Shown here one piece after another: positions 20,246 through 28,748 of a stretch of DNA of 64,000 bases. The notes below the pieces were generated by a model that did not search any database, was not told the DNA's origin, and worked only from the letters and a program-made list of their open reading frames with translations. Made by a program: the position numbers and the translations under genes. Origin of the DNA: DASWJS01 sp036397035. GTDB taxonomy: Bacteria; Actinomycetota; AC-67. Numbering within the stretch: the first letter of the stretch is position 1; each line of letters opens with the position of its first letter. The DNA lies in NCBI GenBank assembly GCA_036397035.1, contig DASWJS010000031.1:124001-188000 (forward strand), written 5' to 3'.

Positions 20246-22431
20246 CCGACGTCGCGCAGGCGGAGACCCTTGGACTCACGGCCGACGAATTCGCGCGCAT
20301 CCGCGACACGCTCGGCCGCGAGCCGGCCAGCGCCGAGCTTGCGATGTACGCGGCGATGTGGTCCGAGCACTGCTCGTACAAGTCCTCGAAGATCTACCTG
20401 AAGACGCTGCCGACCGAGGGCCCGCGCGTCGTGATGGGGCCCGGCGAATCGGCCGGCGTCGTCGACGTCGGCGACGGGCTCGTCGCGGTGTTCAAGCTCG
20501 AGTCGCACAACCATCCCTCCTTCGTCGAGCCGGTCCAGGGCGCGGCGACCGGCGTCGGCGGCATCGTGCGCGACGTGCTGGCCGCGGGCGCGCGGCCGGT
20601 CGCGCTGCTCGACCCGCTGCGGTTCGGCGAGCCCGGCGACCTCCTCCAGCGCCGCCTGCTGAGCGGCGTGGTCGCCGGCATCTCGCAGTACGGGAACTCG
20701 ATCGGGATCCCGACGGTCGGCGGCGAGGTGAAGTTCGACCCGTGCTACGCGGGCAACCCGCTCGTCAACGTGATGTGCGTCGGGATCGCCCGGCGCGAGG
20801 ACGTGCAGCGCGCGCGGGCGCAGGGTGAAGGCAACGTCGCGATCCTGATGGGGTCCAAGACCGGGCGCGACGGCATCGGCGGGGTGAGCGTGCTCGCCAG
20901 CCGGCCGTTCGACGCCGAGGCTGAGGCGAAGCGCCCGAGCGTCCAGGTGGGCGACCCCTTCACCGAGAAGGTCGTGATCGAGGCGTGCCTGGAGCTGTCC
21001 CGGCGCGGTCTGCTCGTCGGCTTGCAGGACCTCGGCGGCGCCGGGTTCTGCTGCGCGACGAGCGAGATGGCGGCGCGCGGCCGCGTCGGGCTGGACGTGG
21101 ACCTCGATGCGGTGCCGCTGCGCGAGAGCGACATGGAGGCCTTCGAGATCCTCACGAGCGAATCGCAGGAGCGCATGCTCGCGATCGTCGAGCCCGCCCA
21201 TGTCGAGGAGGCGTTGAGCGTGTGCCGGGCGTGGGGCGTCCTGGCGACGCCGGTCGCGAGGGTGACCACCGGGTCCAACCTTCGCGTCCGGCACCACGAC
21301 GAGGTCGTGGCGGACGTGCCGGCGCCGTCGCTCGCGGACGAGGGGCCGACCTACGACCGCCCGCGCGCCGAGCCCGAGTGGCTGGAGAAGCTGCGGGCCG
21401 ACGGCGCGAACGACCTGCCGGCGCCGTCCGACCTGGGCACGTCGCTGCTCGCGCTGCTGGGGAGCCCGAACGTGTGCTCGAAGCGGTGGGTCTACGAGCA
21501 GTACGACTCGATCGTGCAGCACAACACGATGGCCGGCCCCGGCGGCGACGCCGCGGTGATCCGCTTGGAGGGCACGAGCCGCGCGCTCGCGCTCTCGACC
21601 GACGGCAACGGGCGCTGGTGCCGGCTCGACCCGCGTCTCGGCGCGGCCCACGCGGTCGCCGAGGCGGCGCGCAACGTCGCGTGTGCCGGCGCGCGCCCGA
21701 TCGCGGTGACCAACTGCCTGAACTTCGGCAATCCCGAGCACCCCGAGGTCATGTGGCAGTTCGCCGAGGCGGTCGCCGGGATGGGCGAAGCGTGCGAGGC
21801 GCTCGGCACGCCGGTCACCGGCGGCAACGTGAGCTTCTACAACCAGACCGGCGACACGCAGATCCACCCGACGCCGGTCGTCGGGATGCTCGGCGTGTTG
21901 GAGGACGCGAACGCGCGGCTCGGCATCGCGTGGGCCGAGGGCGAGACGGTCGTGCTGCTCGGGGAGACTCGCCACGAGCTGGACGGCTCGGAGTGGGCCT
22001 GGGTCGAGCACCGCCACCTCGGCGGACGCCCCCCGGCGCTCGACCTCGGCGCAGAAGGCCGCCTGATCGGTCTGCTCGCCGACCTGGCCGAGGCGAGGAT
22101 GGTCACCGCCGCGCACGACCTGAGCGACGGCGGCCTGGCCGTGACGCTCGCGGAGTGCGCCATCGCGAGCGGCGCGGGCGTCGTCGCGTCCGGTGCGCCG
22201 CGGGGGGTGGCGCCGCACGCATGGTGGTTCGGCGAGTCGAGCGGGCGAGCCGTCGTCGCGACGACCGACCCCGGCGGCGTCCTCGACCGGGCGGCCGCGG
22301 CCGGCGTCCCGGCGGGCGTGATCGGGACGACCGGCGGCGCGTCGATCGCGATCGGCGACGACCTCGTGCCGCTCGCCGATGCCGCGGGGGCATTCGCCGG
22401 CGGGCTCCCCAGGGCGCTCGGGGAGGGCTGA
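20242..22431 (+). CDS. purL: FGAM synthase large subunit PurL (small type), CTG start
   Basis: ATP-dependent conversion of FGAR to FGAM with PurS and PurQ. The first ATG in frame (20344) would remove 34 residues that belong to the conserved PurL N-terminus (ETLGLTADEFARIRDTLGRE, then PASAELAMYAAMWSEHCSYK). Extending back, the only start-like codon is CTG at 20242, overlapping the purQ stop as CTGA, the same geometry as the GTGA and ATGA joins elsewhere. This gives 729 residues, the usual small-PurL length. SHNHPSFVEPVQGAATGVGG and GGNVSFYNQT are clear family motifs. Confidence 0.93.
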   Translation: MTDVAQAETLGLTADEFARIRDTLGREPASAELAMYAAMWSEHCSYKSSKIYLKTLPTEGPRVVMGPGESAGVVDVGDGLVAVFKLESHNHPSFVEPVQGAATGVGGIVRDVLAAGARPVALLDPLRFGEPGDLLQRRLLSGVVAGISQYGNSIGIPTVGGEVKFDPCYAGNPLVNVMCVGIARREDVQRARAQGEGNVAILMGSKTGRDGIGGVSVLASRPFDAEAEAKRPSVQVGDPFTEKVVIEACLELSRRGLLVGLQDLGGAGFCCATSEMAARGRVGLDVDLDAVPLRESDMEAFEILTSESQERMLAIVEPAHVEEALSVCRAWGVLATPVARVTTGSNLRVRHHDEVVADVPAPSLADEGPTYDRPRAEPEWLEKLRADGANDLPAPSDLGTSLLALLGSPNVCSKRWVYEQYDSIVQHNTMAGPGGDAAVIRLEGTSRALALSTDGNGRWCRLDPRLGAAHAVAEAARNVACAGARPIAVTNCLNFGNPEHPEVMWQFAEAVAGMGEACEALGTPVTGGNVSFYNQTGDTQIHPTPVVGMLGVLEDANARLGIAWAEGETVVLLGETRHELDGSEWAWVEHRHLGGRPPALDLGAEGRLIGLLADLAEARMVTAAHDLSDGGLAVTLAECAIASGAGVVASGAPRGVAPHAWWFGESSGRAVVATTDPGGVLDRAAAAGVPAGVIGTTGGASIAIGDDLVPLADAAGAFAGGLPRALGEG

Positions 22432-22448
22432 GGGGCGCGCGCGGGCGC

Positions 22449-22457
22449 TGGTATCAT
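22449..22457 (+). promoter_or_regulatory. Extended -10 box for leaderless purF mRNA
   Basis: TG, G, TATCAT (22449-22457) ends 6 nt before the purF GTG at 22464, so the mRNA likely begins at the start codon. The ten bases GGTATCATTC are shared with the purC box at 15979-15988. No ribosome site is visible before purF. Confidence 0.5.
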
Positions 22458-22463
22458 TCCCGT

Positions 22464-23921
22464 GTGACCCACCCCGTCGACTTCGAGTTCGACGATTCCC
22501 CCCGCGAGGAGTGCGGGCTCTTCGCCGTATGGGCCCCCGACGAGGAAGTGGCCAAGCTCATCTTCTTCGGGCTCTACGCGCTGCAGCACCGCGGGCAGGA
22601 AGCCGCGGGGATCGCGGTCTCCGACGGGCGCAGCGTCGTGGTCTACAAAGACACCGGGCTCGTCGCGCAGGTCTTCTCCGAGTCCACGCTCGCGGCGCTG
22701 CCCGGTTCGATGGGGATCGGCCACACGCGCTACTCGACGACCGGGTCGAGCACCGCGTGGGAAAACGCGCAGCCTGCGTACCGCTCGCTGCCGAACCAGA
22801 ACGGCATCGCGCTCGGCCACAACGGCAACCTGACCAACACGGTCGAGATCGCCTCGATGGTCCGCCGCGCGCCGGGAGACCCGCGCGCGACCACCGACTC
22901 GGACCTCGTGACGGCGCTGCTCGCGCAACACGGAGGGCCGCTGGACCGAGCACTGCTCGACGTGCTGCCCACGCTGCGGGGCGCGTTCTCGTTCGTCGTG
23001 ATGGACAAGGACACGGTCTACGGCGCGCGCGACCCGCACGGCGTCCGCCCGCTCTCGATCGGCCGGCTGCCGTCGGGAGGCTGGGTGCTGGCGAGCGAGA
23101 CCTGCGCCCTCGACATCGTCGGCGCGCACTTCGTTCGCGACGTCGAGCCGGGTGAGGTCGTCGCGATCGACGCCGGCGGGCTTCGGTCGACGGTCTTCGC
23201 CAAGCCCGACCCGAAGCTGTGCATCTTCGAGTACGTCTACCTCGCGCGCCCGGACTCGGTGCTGAACGGCGTGCCGGTGAACGAGGTGCGCGTCGAGATG
23301 GGGCGCATCCTGGCGCAGGAGGAGCCCGCCGACGCGGACCTCGTGATCGGCGTGCCCGACACGGGTCCCATCGCCGCGGCCGGGTTCGCCGAGGCGTCCG
23401 GCATCCCCTACGGCGACGGCCTCGTCAAGAACCGCTACGTCGGCCGCACGTTCATCGAACCGACCCAATCGATCCGCCAGCAAGGCATCCGGCTGAAGCT
23501 GAACCCGCTGCGCTCGACCGTGTACGGCAAGCGACTCGTCGTCGTGGACGACTCCGTCGTCCGCGGGAACACCACGCGCCAGATCGTCAGGCTGTTGCGC
23601 GAGGCCGGCGCGACCGAGGTCCACCTTCGCATCACGAGCCCGCCCATCCGCTGGCCCTGCTTCTACGGCATCGACATGGCAACGAAGGCCGAGCTTGTCG
23701 CGAGCGACCTGGGCATCGAGGAGATCGAGCAGTACGTCGGCGCGGACTCGTTGCGCTACCTGTCGGTGCGCTCGCTCGTGCGCGCGACCCGCCAGGCCGC
23801 CGACGGCTTCTGCCGGGCCTGCTTCGATGGCATCTACCCGATCCCGATTCCCGAGGATCTGGCCGAGCCGAAGTACGTCCTCGAGCTTCCCCACGCGCCC
23901 GCGCCGCGCGAGCGGCCATGA
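22464..23921 (+). CDS. purF: Amidophosphoribosyltransferase PurF (Fe-S type)
   Basis: First committed step of purine synthesis: PRPP plus glutamine to phosphoribosylamine. 485 residues from GTG 22464. A short propeptide ends at Glu16, and Cys17 in EECGLFAVW becomes the N-terminal nucleophile after processing. The PRPP loop VVVDDSVVRGNTTR and cysteines in KLCIFEYVYLARPDS, RWPCFYGID and GFCRACFDGIYP match the B. subtilis-type enzyme that carries a [4Fe-4S] cluster. The stop overlaps purM (ATGA). Confidence 0.97.
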   Translation: MTHPVDFEFDDSPREECGLFAVWAPDEEVAKLIFFGLYALQHRGQEAAGIAVSDGRSVVVYKDTGLVAQVFSESTLAALPGSMGIGHTRYSTTGSSTAWENAQPAYRSLPNQNGIALGHNGNLTNTVEIASMVRRAPGDPRATTDSDLVTALLAQHGGPLDRALLDVLPTLRGAFSFVVMDKDTVYGARDPHGVRPLSIGRLPSGGWVLASETCALDIVGAHFVRDVEPGEVVAIDAGGLRSTVFAKPDPKLCIFEYVYLARPDSVLNGVPVNEVRVEMGRILAQEEPADADLVIGVPDTGPIAAAGFAEASGIPYGDGLVKNRYVGRTFIEPTQSIRQQGIRLKLNPLRSTVYGKRLVVVDDSVVRGNTTRQIVRLLREAGATEVHLRITSPPIRWPCFYGIDMATKAELVASDLGIEEIEQYVGADSLRYLSVRSLVRATRQAADGFCRACFDGIYPIPIPEDLAEPKYVLELPHAPAPRERP

Positions 23922-24931
23922 CCGGATCGACCTACCGAGCCGCCGGTGTCGACATCGAGGCGGGCGACCGGTCGGTCGAGCTGATCGCCGAGCGCATCGC
24001 GACCGCGGGCGCCGTGCGTCCCGAGGTGGTCGGTGAGATCGGCGGGTTCGCCGCCGGGTTCGACGCCGGGTTCGACGGCATCAAGGACCCGGTGCTGGTC
24101 TCGGCGACCGACGGCGTCGGCACGAAGCTGGCCATCGCGCAGACGCTCGGCCGTCACGACACCGTCGGCGCCGACTTGGTGGCGATGGTGCTGGACGACG
24201 TCGTGTGCTCGGGCGCGGAGCCGCTGTTCCTGCTCGACTACATCGCCTGCGGCCGGAACGACCCGGAGCGCACCGCGCAGATCGTCGGCGGCATCGCGGA
24301 CGCCTGCGCGGCCGCCGGATGCGCGCTCATCGGCGGGGAAACCGCCGAGCACCCCGGCATGATGGATCCGGAGGAGTACGACCTCGCGGCCTTCGGCGTC
24401 GGCGTTGTCGCGCGAGCGGCGATGCTCGGCCCCGATCGCGTGCGCCCCGGCGACCGTGTGATCGGGCTCCGCTCGAGCGGCCTTCATTCCAACGGCTACT
24501 CGCTGGTGCGCCGCCTGATCCTGCTGCACGACCTCGACCTCGGCGCGGCGGTGCCCGGCTGCGACGGCACGCTCGGCGAGGAATTGCTTCGCCCGACGCG
24601 CCTCTACGCCCCGGCGGTGCTCGCCGCGGCGCGCGCGTGCGAGGTGCACGCCGCCGCGCACGTCACCGGCGGCGGGCTGGAGGCGAACCTCGCGCGCGTG
24701 ATGCCGCCCGGGTGCTCGGCGGACCTCGACCGAGCCTCCTGGACCGTGCCACCCATCTTCGAGTTCTTGCAAGGCGCGGGCGGCATCGCCGAGGACGAGA
24801 TGCGTCGCGCGTTCAACCTGGGCATCGGCATGACCCTGGTCGTACCCCCCGATGCGCTGGACGGCGCCGTGCATGCGCTAGAACGTGCCGGGGAAGACCC
24901 GATCGTCATCGGAACCGTCAAGGGGTCGTAG
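23918..24931 (+). CDS. purM: AIR synthetase PurM
   Basis: Closes the imidazole ring (FGAM to AIR) using ATP. The 337 residues show TYRAAGVDIEAGDRSVELI, VSATDGVGTKLAIA, MVLDDVVCSGAEPLFLLDY, GGETAEHPGMM and SSGLHSNGYSLVR, all family motifs. ATG overlaps the purF stop. A small hairpin (GGCCC, AGA, GGGCC at 24938-24950) follows the stop and may end the transcript. Confidence 0.97.
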   Translation: MTGSTYRAAGVDIEAGDRSVELIAERIATAGAVRPEVVGEIGGFAAGFDAGFDGIKDPVLVSATDGVGTKLAIAQTLGRHDTVGADLVAMVLDDVVCSGAEPLFLLDYIACGRNDPERTAQIVGGIADACAAAGCALIGGETAEHPGMMDPEEYDLAAFGVGVVARAAMLGPDRVRPGDRVIGLRSSGLHSNGYSLVRRLILLHDLDLGAAVPGCDGTLGEELLRPTRLYAPAVLAAARACEVHAAAHVTGGGLEANLARVMPPGCSADLDRASWTVPPIFEFLQGAGGIAEDEMRRAFNLGIGMTLVVPPDALDGAVHALERAGEDPIVIGTVKGS

Positions 24932-24969
24932 GGCAAAGGCCCAGAGGGCCTCAGAGGGCAAGGGGTAGC

Positions 24970-26022
24970 GTGGACGCGACGAGCGACGTGGCGGGCGCGC
25001 CGCTCGAAGCACCCGAGCGCACGCTGCGGGGCGTCGAGCGCGAACGCCGGCACCTGTGGTGGGCCGCCACGGTGTTCCTCACCGTCCTGGCGGCGGTCGT
25101 CCTGGTCATGTCCTACTGGACCGACGTCGTTCCCGAGCCGATCCACGACGTCATCGTGTTCCCGGGCGTGCGGTTCACGTTGCTCGCGCTCTCGCTCGGG
25201 TTCGGTGTGTACGCGATCGCCCACGACCGGTCGCTGGCGAGGCTGACCCGCCAGATCGTCGCGCACGAACGCGAGCTGGCGCGCCTGCAAGCCGAGCTGG
25301 AGCGGCAACGGGTCGACGCCGCGCGGCTCACCGAGGCGGACCGCGTCCGGGCCGACGCCATCGCCGGCGTCACGCACCAAGTCAAGACGCCGCTGACCTC
25401 GCTGCTGGGCTACGTGGCGATCCTTCGCAAGCGCGCGGGGACGCTCGGCGACGAGGAGACGCTCGGCTTCCTCGCCGTGATGGAAGAGCAGGGGCGGCGG
25501 ATCGTGAGCCTGATCGAGGACCTGTTGCAGTCCTCGCGCGCCGAAGCGGGCCTCACCCGGTTGCTGCGCGTGCCGGTCGACCTCGGCAAGGTCGTGACGC
25601 GCCTCGCCGCCGAGTTAGGCGACGCGCGCGAACGGACGATCGAGGTCGACACGCCGCGTGGAGACCTCGGTCTCTACGGCGACCCGTCGGCGCTCGAACA
25701 CGTCGTGACAAACCTGCTGGACAACGCGCTGAAGTATTCCGAGCCCGGGACGGTCGTCCGGGCGCGCGTGACCGACGATCGCTCGGAGGTTTTCCTCACC
25801 GTGGCCGACGAGGGCCGCGGGATCGCGCCCGGCGAGTTGCCGCACATCTTCGAGCGCTTCCGCCAGGCGTCGAACGCTCGAGGGTCCGGCAGCGTCGGCT
25901 TCGGGCTCTACCTGGTTCGCACGCTCGTCGAGGCGCACGGCGGGCGAGTGTGGGTCGAGTCGCGGCTCGGCGAGGGAACCAGCTTCCACGTCGCGCTGCC
26001 GCGACGCCAGCGCGAGCGCTAG
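24970..26022 (+). CDS. Membrane sensor histidine kinase
   Basis: A 350-residue kinase with two membrane helices (~31-48 and ~62-84) and almost no external loop, then a coiled linker, HisKA domain with the phospho-acceptor His136 in GVTHQVKTPLTSLLGY, and an ATPase domain with NLLDNALKY (N box), VADEGRGIAPGE (G1), FERF and GSVGFGLYLV (G2). No response regulator is adjacent, so it is an orphan by position. GTG follows AGGGG. The signal may come from the membrane itself because the sensor loop is so short. Confidence 0.9.
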   Translation: MDATSDVAGAPLEAPERTLRGVERERRHLWWAATVFLTVLAAVVLVMSYWTDVVPEPIHDVIVFPGVRFTLLALSLGFGVYAIAHDRSLARLTRQIVAHERELARLQAELERQRVDAARLTEADRVRADAIAGVTHQVKTPLTSLLGYVAILRKRAGTLGDEETLGFLAVMEEQGRRIVSLIEDLLQSSRAEAGLTRLLRVPVDLGKVVTRLAAELGDARERTIEVDTPRGDLGLYGDPSALEHVVTNLLDNALKYSEPGTVVRARVTDDRSEVFLTVADEGRGIAPGELPHIFERFRQASNARGSGSVGFGLYLVRTLVEAHGGRVWVESRLGEGTSFHVALPRRQRER

Positions 26023-26468
26023 CCGGGCGTCGCGCTCGCGAGCGCGCGCCGCACCCACTCCTTCTCGGCGTCGTAGGTCAGCGCTTCGATCGCCTCGGCG
26101 GGCTCCATGAGGTCGCTGGTGAACTGCTCGGCGTCCTCGTCGGGCCTGTCGATCTTGCGCGGGCTCGTCAGCGTCATCAGGAAGTAGCGCTCCGTCCGCA
26201 CGACGTGCATCGGCGAACCGTCGGTGTCGAGCGAATCGAACTCGTTCTCCATCTCGCCGAGGTCCGTCGTGATTTCCAGGTCGCCGAAGCCGCTCTCCTC
26301 GGCGACTTCGCGCAACGCGGTCGTGCGGGGATCTTCGTGCGCCTCGACGTGACCCTTGGGCAGCCGCACCTCGCCGCGCGCCGGCCGGTGCAGGACCAGG
26401 ACGCGCCCGCCCACCATCACCACGCCGCCCGCGGCCGTGTAGTGGACGATCTTCGTCGTGTCGCTCAT
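26019..26468 (-). CDS. Nudix hydrolase
   Basis: A 149-residue Nudix protein. The box GX5EX7REUXEEXGU is complete, starting at GHVEAHEDP and ending REVAEESGF. It likely cleaves a nucleoside diphosphate linked to another group; the substrate is not predictable. The ATG overlaps the E2 stop (ATGA), so it ends the bkd-like operon. Its stop codon shares the palindromic GCTAGC with the stop of the convergent kinase gene (3-bp overlap). Confidence 0.92.
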   Translation of the reverse strand: MSDTTKIVHYTAAGGVVMVGGRVLVLHRPARGEVRLPKGHVEAHEDPRTTALREVAEESGFGDLEITTDLGEMENEFDSLDTDGSPMHVVRTERYFLMTLTSPRKIDRPDEDAEQFTSDLMEPAEAIEALTYDAEKEWVRRALASATPG

Positions 26469-27757
26469 AGCACGCCGAAGAGCCGGGAGGGCACCTCGAT
26501 CAGGTCGCCGAGGTAGCGAAGGAACCGGCCGGCCTCTGCTCCGTCGACGATCCGGTGATCGAAGGACAGCGCGAGCGTCGTGACGAAGCGCGGCTCGATC
26601 GCGTCGCCGACCACCCACGGACGCTTCGCGATCGTTCCCAGCGCGAGGACCGCGCACTCGGGGTGGTTGATGATCGGCGTCCCGGAGTCCATGCCGAACG
26701 AGCCGATGTTGGTCACCGTGATCGTCGAGCCGGTCAGGTCGCTCGGCCCGCTGCGTCCGGCGCGAGCCTGCTCGACCAGCCGCGCGATCTCGCCGGCCAG
26801 CTCGAAGACGTTCAACTGGTCGGCGTCGCGCACGACCGGGACGAGCAGCCCCCGCTCGGTGTCGGTCGCGATGCCCACGTTGTAGCGATGGTGCACGACG
26901 ATCTCGTCGGAGGAGTCGTCCCAGGAGGAGTTCACGAGCGGGTGCTTGCGCAACGCGGCCATGAGCGCCTTGACCACGATCGGCAGCGGCGAGATCTTGA
27001 CGGTCTCGGCCTCGGGCGCACCGCGCAGCTCGTCGCGGAGCTTCATCAGGTCGGTCGCGTCGACCTGGAGCCACTCGGTGACGTGCGGGATCGAGGACAC
27101 CGAGCGGACCATCTTCTGCGCGATCGAGCGCCGGATCGCGCGGACCGGGATGCGCTCCTCCGCGGGGCCTTCGGCGGTGCGCGTGATCCGCAGCGCCGGC
27201 GCGAGCCGCACGACGGAGGCGTCGTCCTTCGGCGCGGCAGCCGCAGGTTGCGCGACGCCGCCCGCCGCGGCCTGCACGTCCTCGCGCGTGACGCGGCCTC
27301 CGGGTCCGGTGCCCGCGACCGACTCGATGTCGACGCCCATGTCCCGCGCGAGCTTGCGGACCGGAGGCGTGGCGAGCGCCTTGCCCTTCGGCGCCGCCTC
27401 CTCCTCTTCGTCGCGCCGGCCGATGCGCCGCGTCTTCCGGCGCTTGCTTCCCGCCTCCTCCGGGCCGTAGCCGACGAGCACCTCCTTCCGCCCGGTCGCC
27501 GGGGCGTCGGAAGAGGTCTTGATCGAGATCAGCTTCGCGCCGACGTCCACGCGCTCGCCCACCTCGCCGTAGCACGCATCGACGACGCCGGCGAAGGGCG
27601 AGGGGATCTCGACGATGGCCTTCTCCGTCTCCACCTCCACGAGCGGCTGGTTCAGCTCGACGGTGTCGCCCGCCTTGACCAGCCACTGGACGATCTCTGC
27701 GTCGGTGAGGCCTTCGCCGAGGTCGGGGAGGAGGAAGTCGCGGATCTCGTCTGCCAT
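26465..27757 (-). CDS. Dihydrolipoamide acyltransferase (E2) of a 2-oxoacid dehydrogenase
   Basis: E2 core of the branched-chain 2-oxoacid or pyruvate dehydrogenase complex, 430 residues. One lipoyl domain (1-80) with the lipoyl-lysine K46 in EVETEKAIVEI, a charged linker, a peripheral-subunit-binding domain (ATPPVRKLARDMGVDIESV), and a catalytic domain ending with LSFDHRIVDGAEAGRFL (catalytic His and Asp). E3 is not encoded nearby. The valine/leucine dehydrogenase upstream favours branched-chain keto acids. Confidence 0.92.
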   Translation of the reverse strand: MADEIRDFLLPDLGEGLTDAEIVQWLVKAGDTVELNQPLVEVETEKAIVEIPSPFAGVVDACYGEVGERVDVGAKLISIKTSSDAPATGRKEVLVGYGPEEAGSKRRKTRRIGRRDEEEEAAPKGKALATPPVRKLARDMGVDIESVAGTGPGGRVTREDVQAAAGGVAQPAAAAPKDDASVVRLAPALRITRTAEGPAEERIPVRAIRRSIAQKMVRSVSSIPHVTEWLQVDATDLMKLRDELRGAPEAETVKISPLPIVVKALMAALRKHPLVNSSWDDSSDEIVVHHRYNVGIATDTERGLLVPVVRDADQLNVFELAGEIARLVEQARAGRSGPSDLTGSTITVTNIGSFGMDSGTPIINHPECAVLALGTIAKRPWVVGDAIEPRFVTTLALSFDHRIVDGAEAGRFLRYLGDLIEVPSRLFGVL

Positions 27758-27768
27758 CGGTCCCCCTG

Positions 27769-28746
27769 TCAGTAGTTCAGCACCGCGTCGACGACGTCCA
27801 GCACGCGATCGAGATCGGGAAGGTACATGTCTTCGACTTTCGCCGGCGGATAGGGGATGTCGTACCCGCCGACCCGCAGGACCGGCGCCTGGAGCGACAG
27901 GAACGCCTCTTCCTGGATGCGCGCCGCGACCTCGCCGGCGAAGGAGCCCGTCAGCGGCGCCTCGGTCACGACGACCGCCCGGCCCGTCTTCTTCACCGAC
28001 TCCATGACGGTTTCGTAGTCGAACGGCACGAGCGTGCGGAGGTCGATCACTTCGCACGAGACGTCGTCGTTCGCCGCCTCGCGCGCGGCGTCTTCGACCG
28101 TGCGCATGCTCGGCCCGTAGGAGACGATGGTGCAGTCGGTTCCCTCGCGCACGACGCGCGCCTTGCCGAACGGCAGCGGCGAGGCGACCGGCAGGTCGAA
28201 GTCTTCCTTGATCCAGTACCGGCGCTTGGGCTCCAGGAAGATGACCGGGTCCGGGCACTCGATCGACTGGACGAGCAGCGTGAAGGCGTCCGACGGCGTC
28301 GAGGGCGTGACGATCCGCAAGCCGGCCGTGTGCGTGAAGTACGCCTCGATCGATTCGGAGTGGTGCTCGACCGCGCCGATGCCGCCGCCGTAGGGGATCC
28401 GGATCACGACGGGGAGCTGGATCTTGCTCATCGTCCGCGAGCGGTACTTCGCAAGGTGCGAGGTGATCTGCTCGAACGCGGGGTAGGTGAAGCCGTCGAA
28501 CTGCATCTCGCACACCGGCCGGAAGCCGTAGATCGCGAGCCCGATCGCCGTCCCGACGATCCCGGACTCCGCCAGCGGGGTGTCGATGACGCGCTGCTCG
28601 CCGAATTCCTGCTGCAACCGGTCGGTGATGCGGAAGACGCCGCCGGCCCTGCCGACGTCCTCGCCCATGACGATCACGCGGTCGTTGTCCTTCATGCAGT
28701 ACCGGAGCGCCTCGTTCAGCGCCTGCGCCATCGTGTGGGTCGCCAC
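27769..28746 (-). CDS. 2-oxoacid dehydrogenase E1 beta subunit
   Basis: 325-residue E1 beta, which with E1 alpha forms the thiamine-diphosphate heterotetramer that decarboxylates the 2-oxoacid. Motifs: GEDVGRAGGVFRIT, DTPLAESGIVGTAIGLA (activating Glu), MQFDGFTYPAFEQI and VIDLRTLVPFD. GTG at 28746 chosen because GGGGAG lies 6 nt upstream; the ATG 5 codons later is possible. It starts 2 nt after the E1 alpha stop. Confidence 0.93.
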   Translation of the reverse strand: MATHTMAQALNEALRYCMKDNDRVIVMGEDVGRAGGVFRITDRLQQEFGEQRVIDTPLAESGIVGTAIGLAIYGFRPVCEMQFDGFTYPAFEQITSHLAKYRSRTMSKIQLPVVIRIPYGGGIGAVEHHSESIEAYFTHTAGLRIVTPSTPSDAFTLLVQSIECPDPVIFLEPKRRYWIKEDFDLPVASPLPFGKARVVREGTDCTIVSYGPSMRTVEDAAREAANDDVSCEVIDLRTLVPFDYETVMESVKKTGRAVVVTEAPLTGSFAGEVAARIQEEAFLSLQAPVLRVGGYDIPYPPAKVEDMYLPDLDRVLDVVDAVLNY

Positions 28747-28748
28747 CG

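Noticed and set aside
20068..22218. Long antisense frame over purL
   Set aside because: Complementary shadow of purL third-position GC bias; no motif.
24938..24950. Terminator after purM
   Set aside because: The GGCCC-AGA-GGGCC hairpin has only 5 bp and no T tract, so it is noted with purM rather than listed as a terminator.
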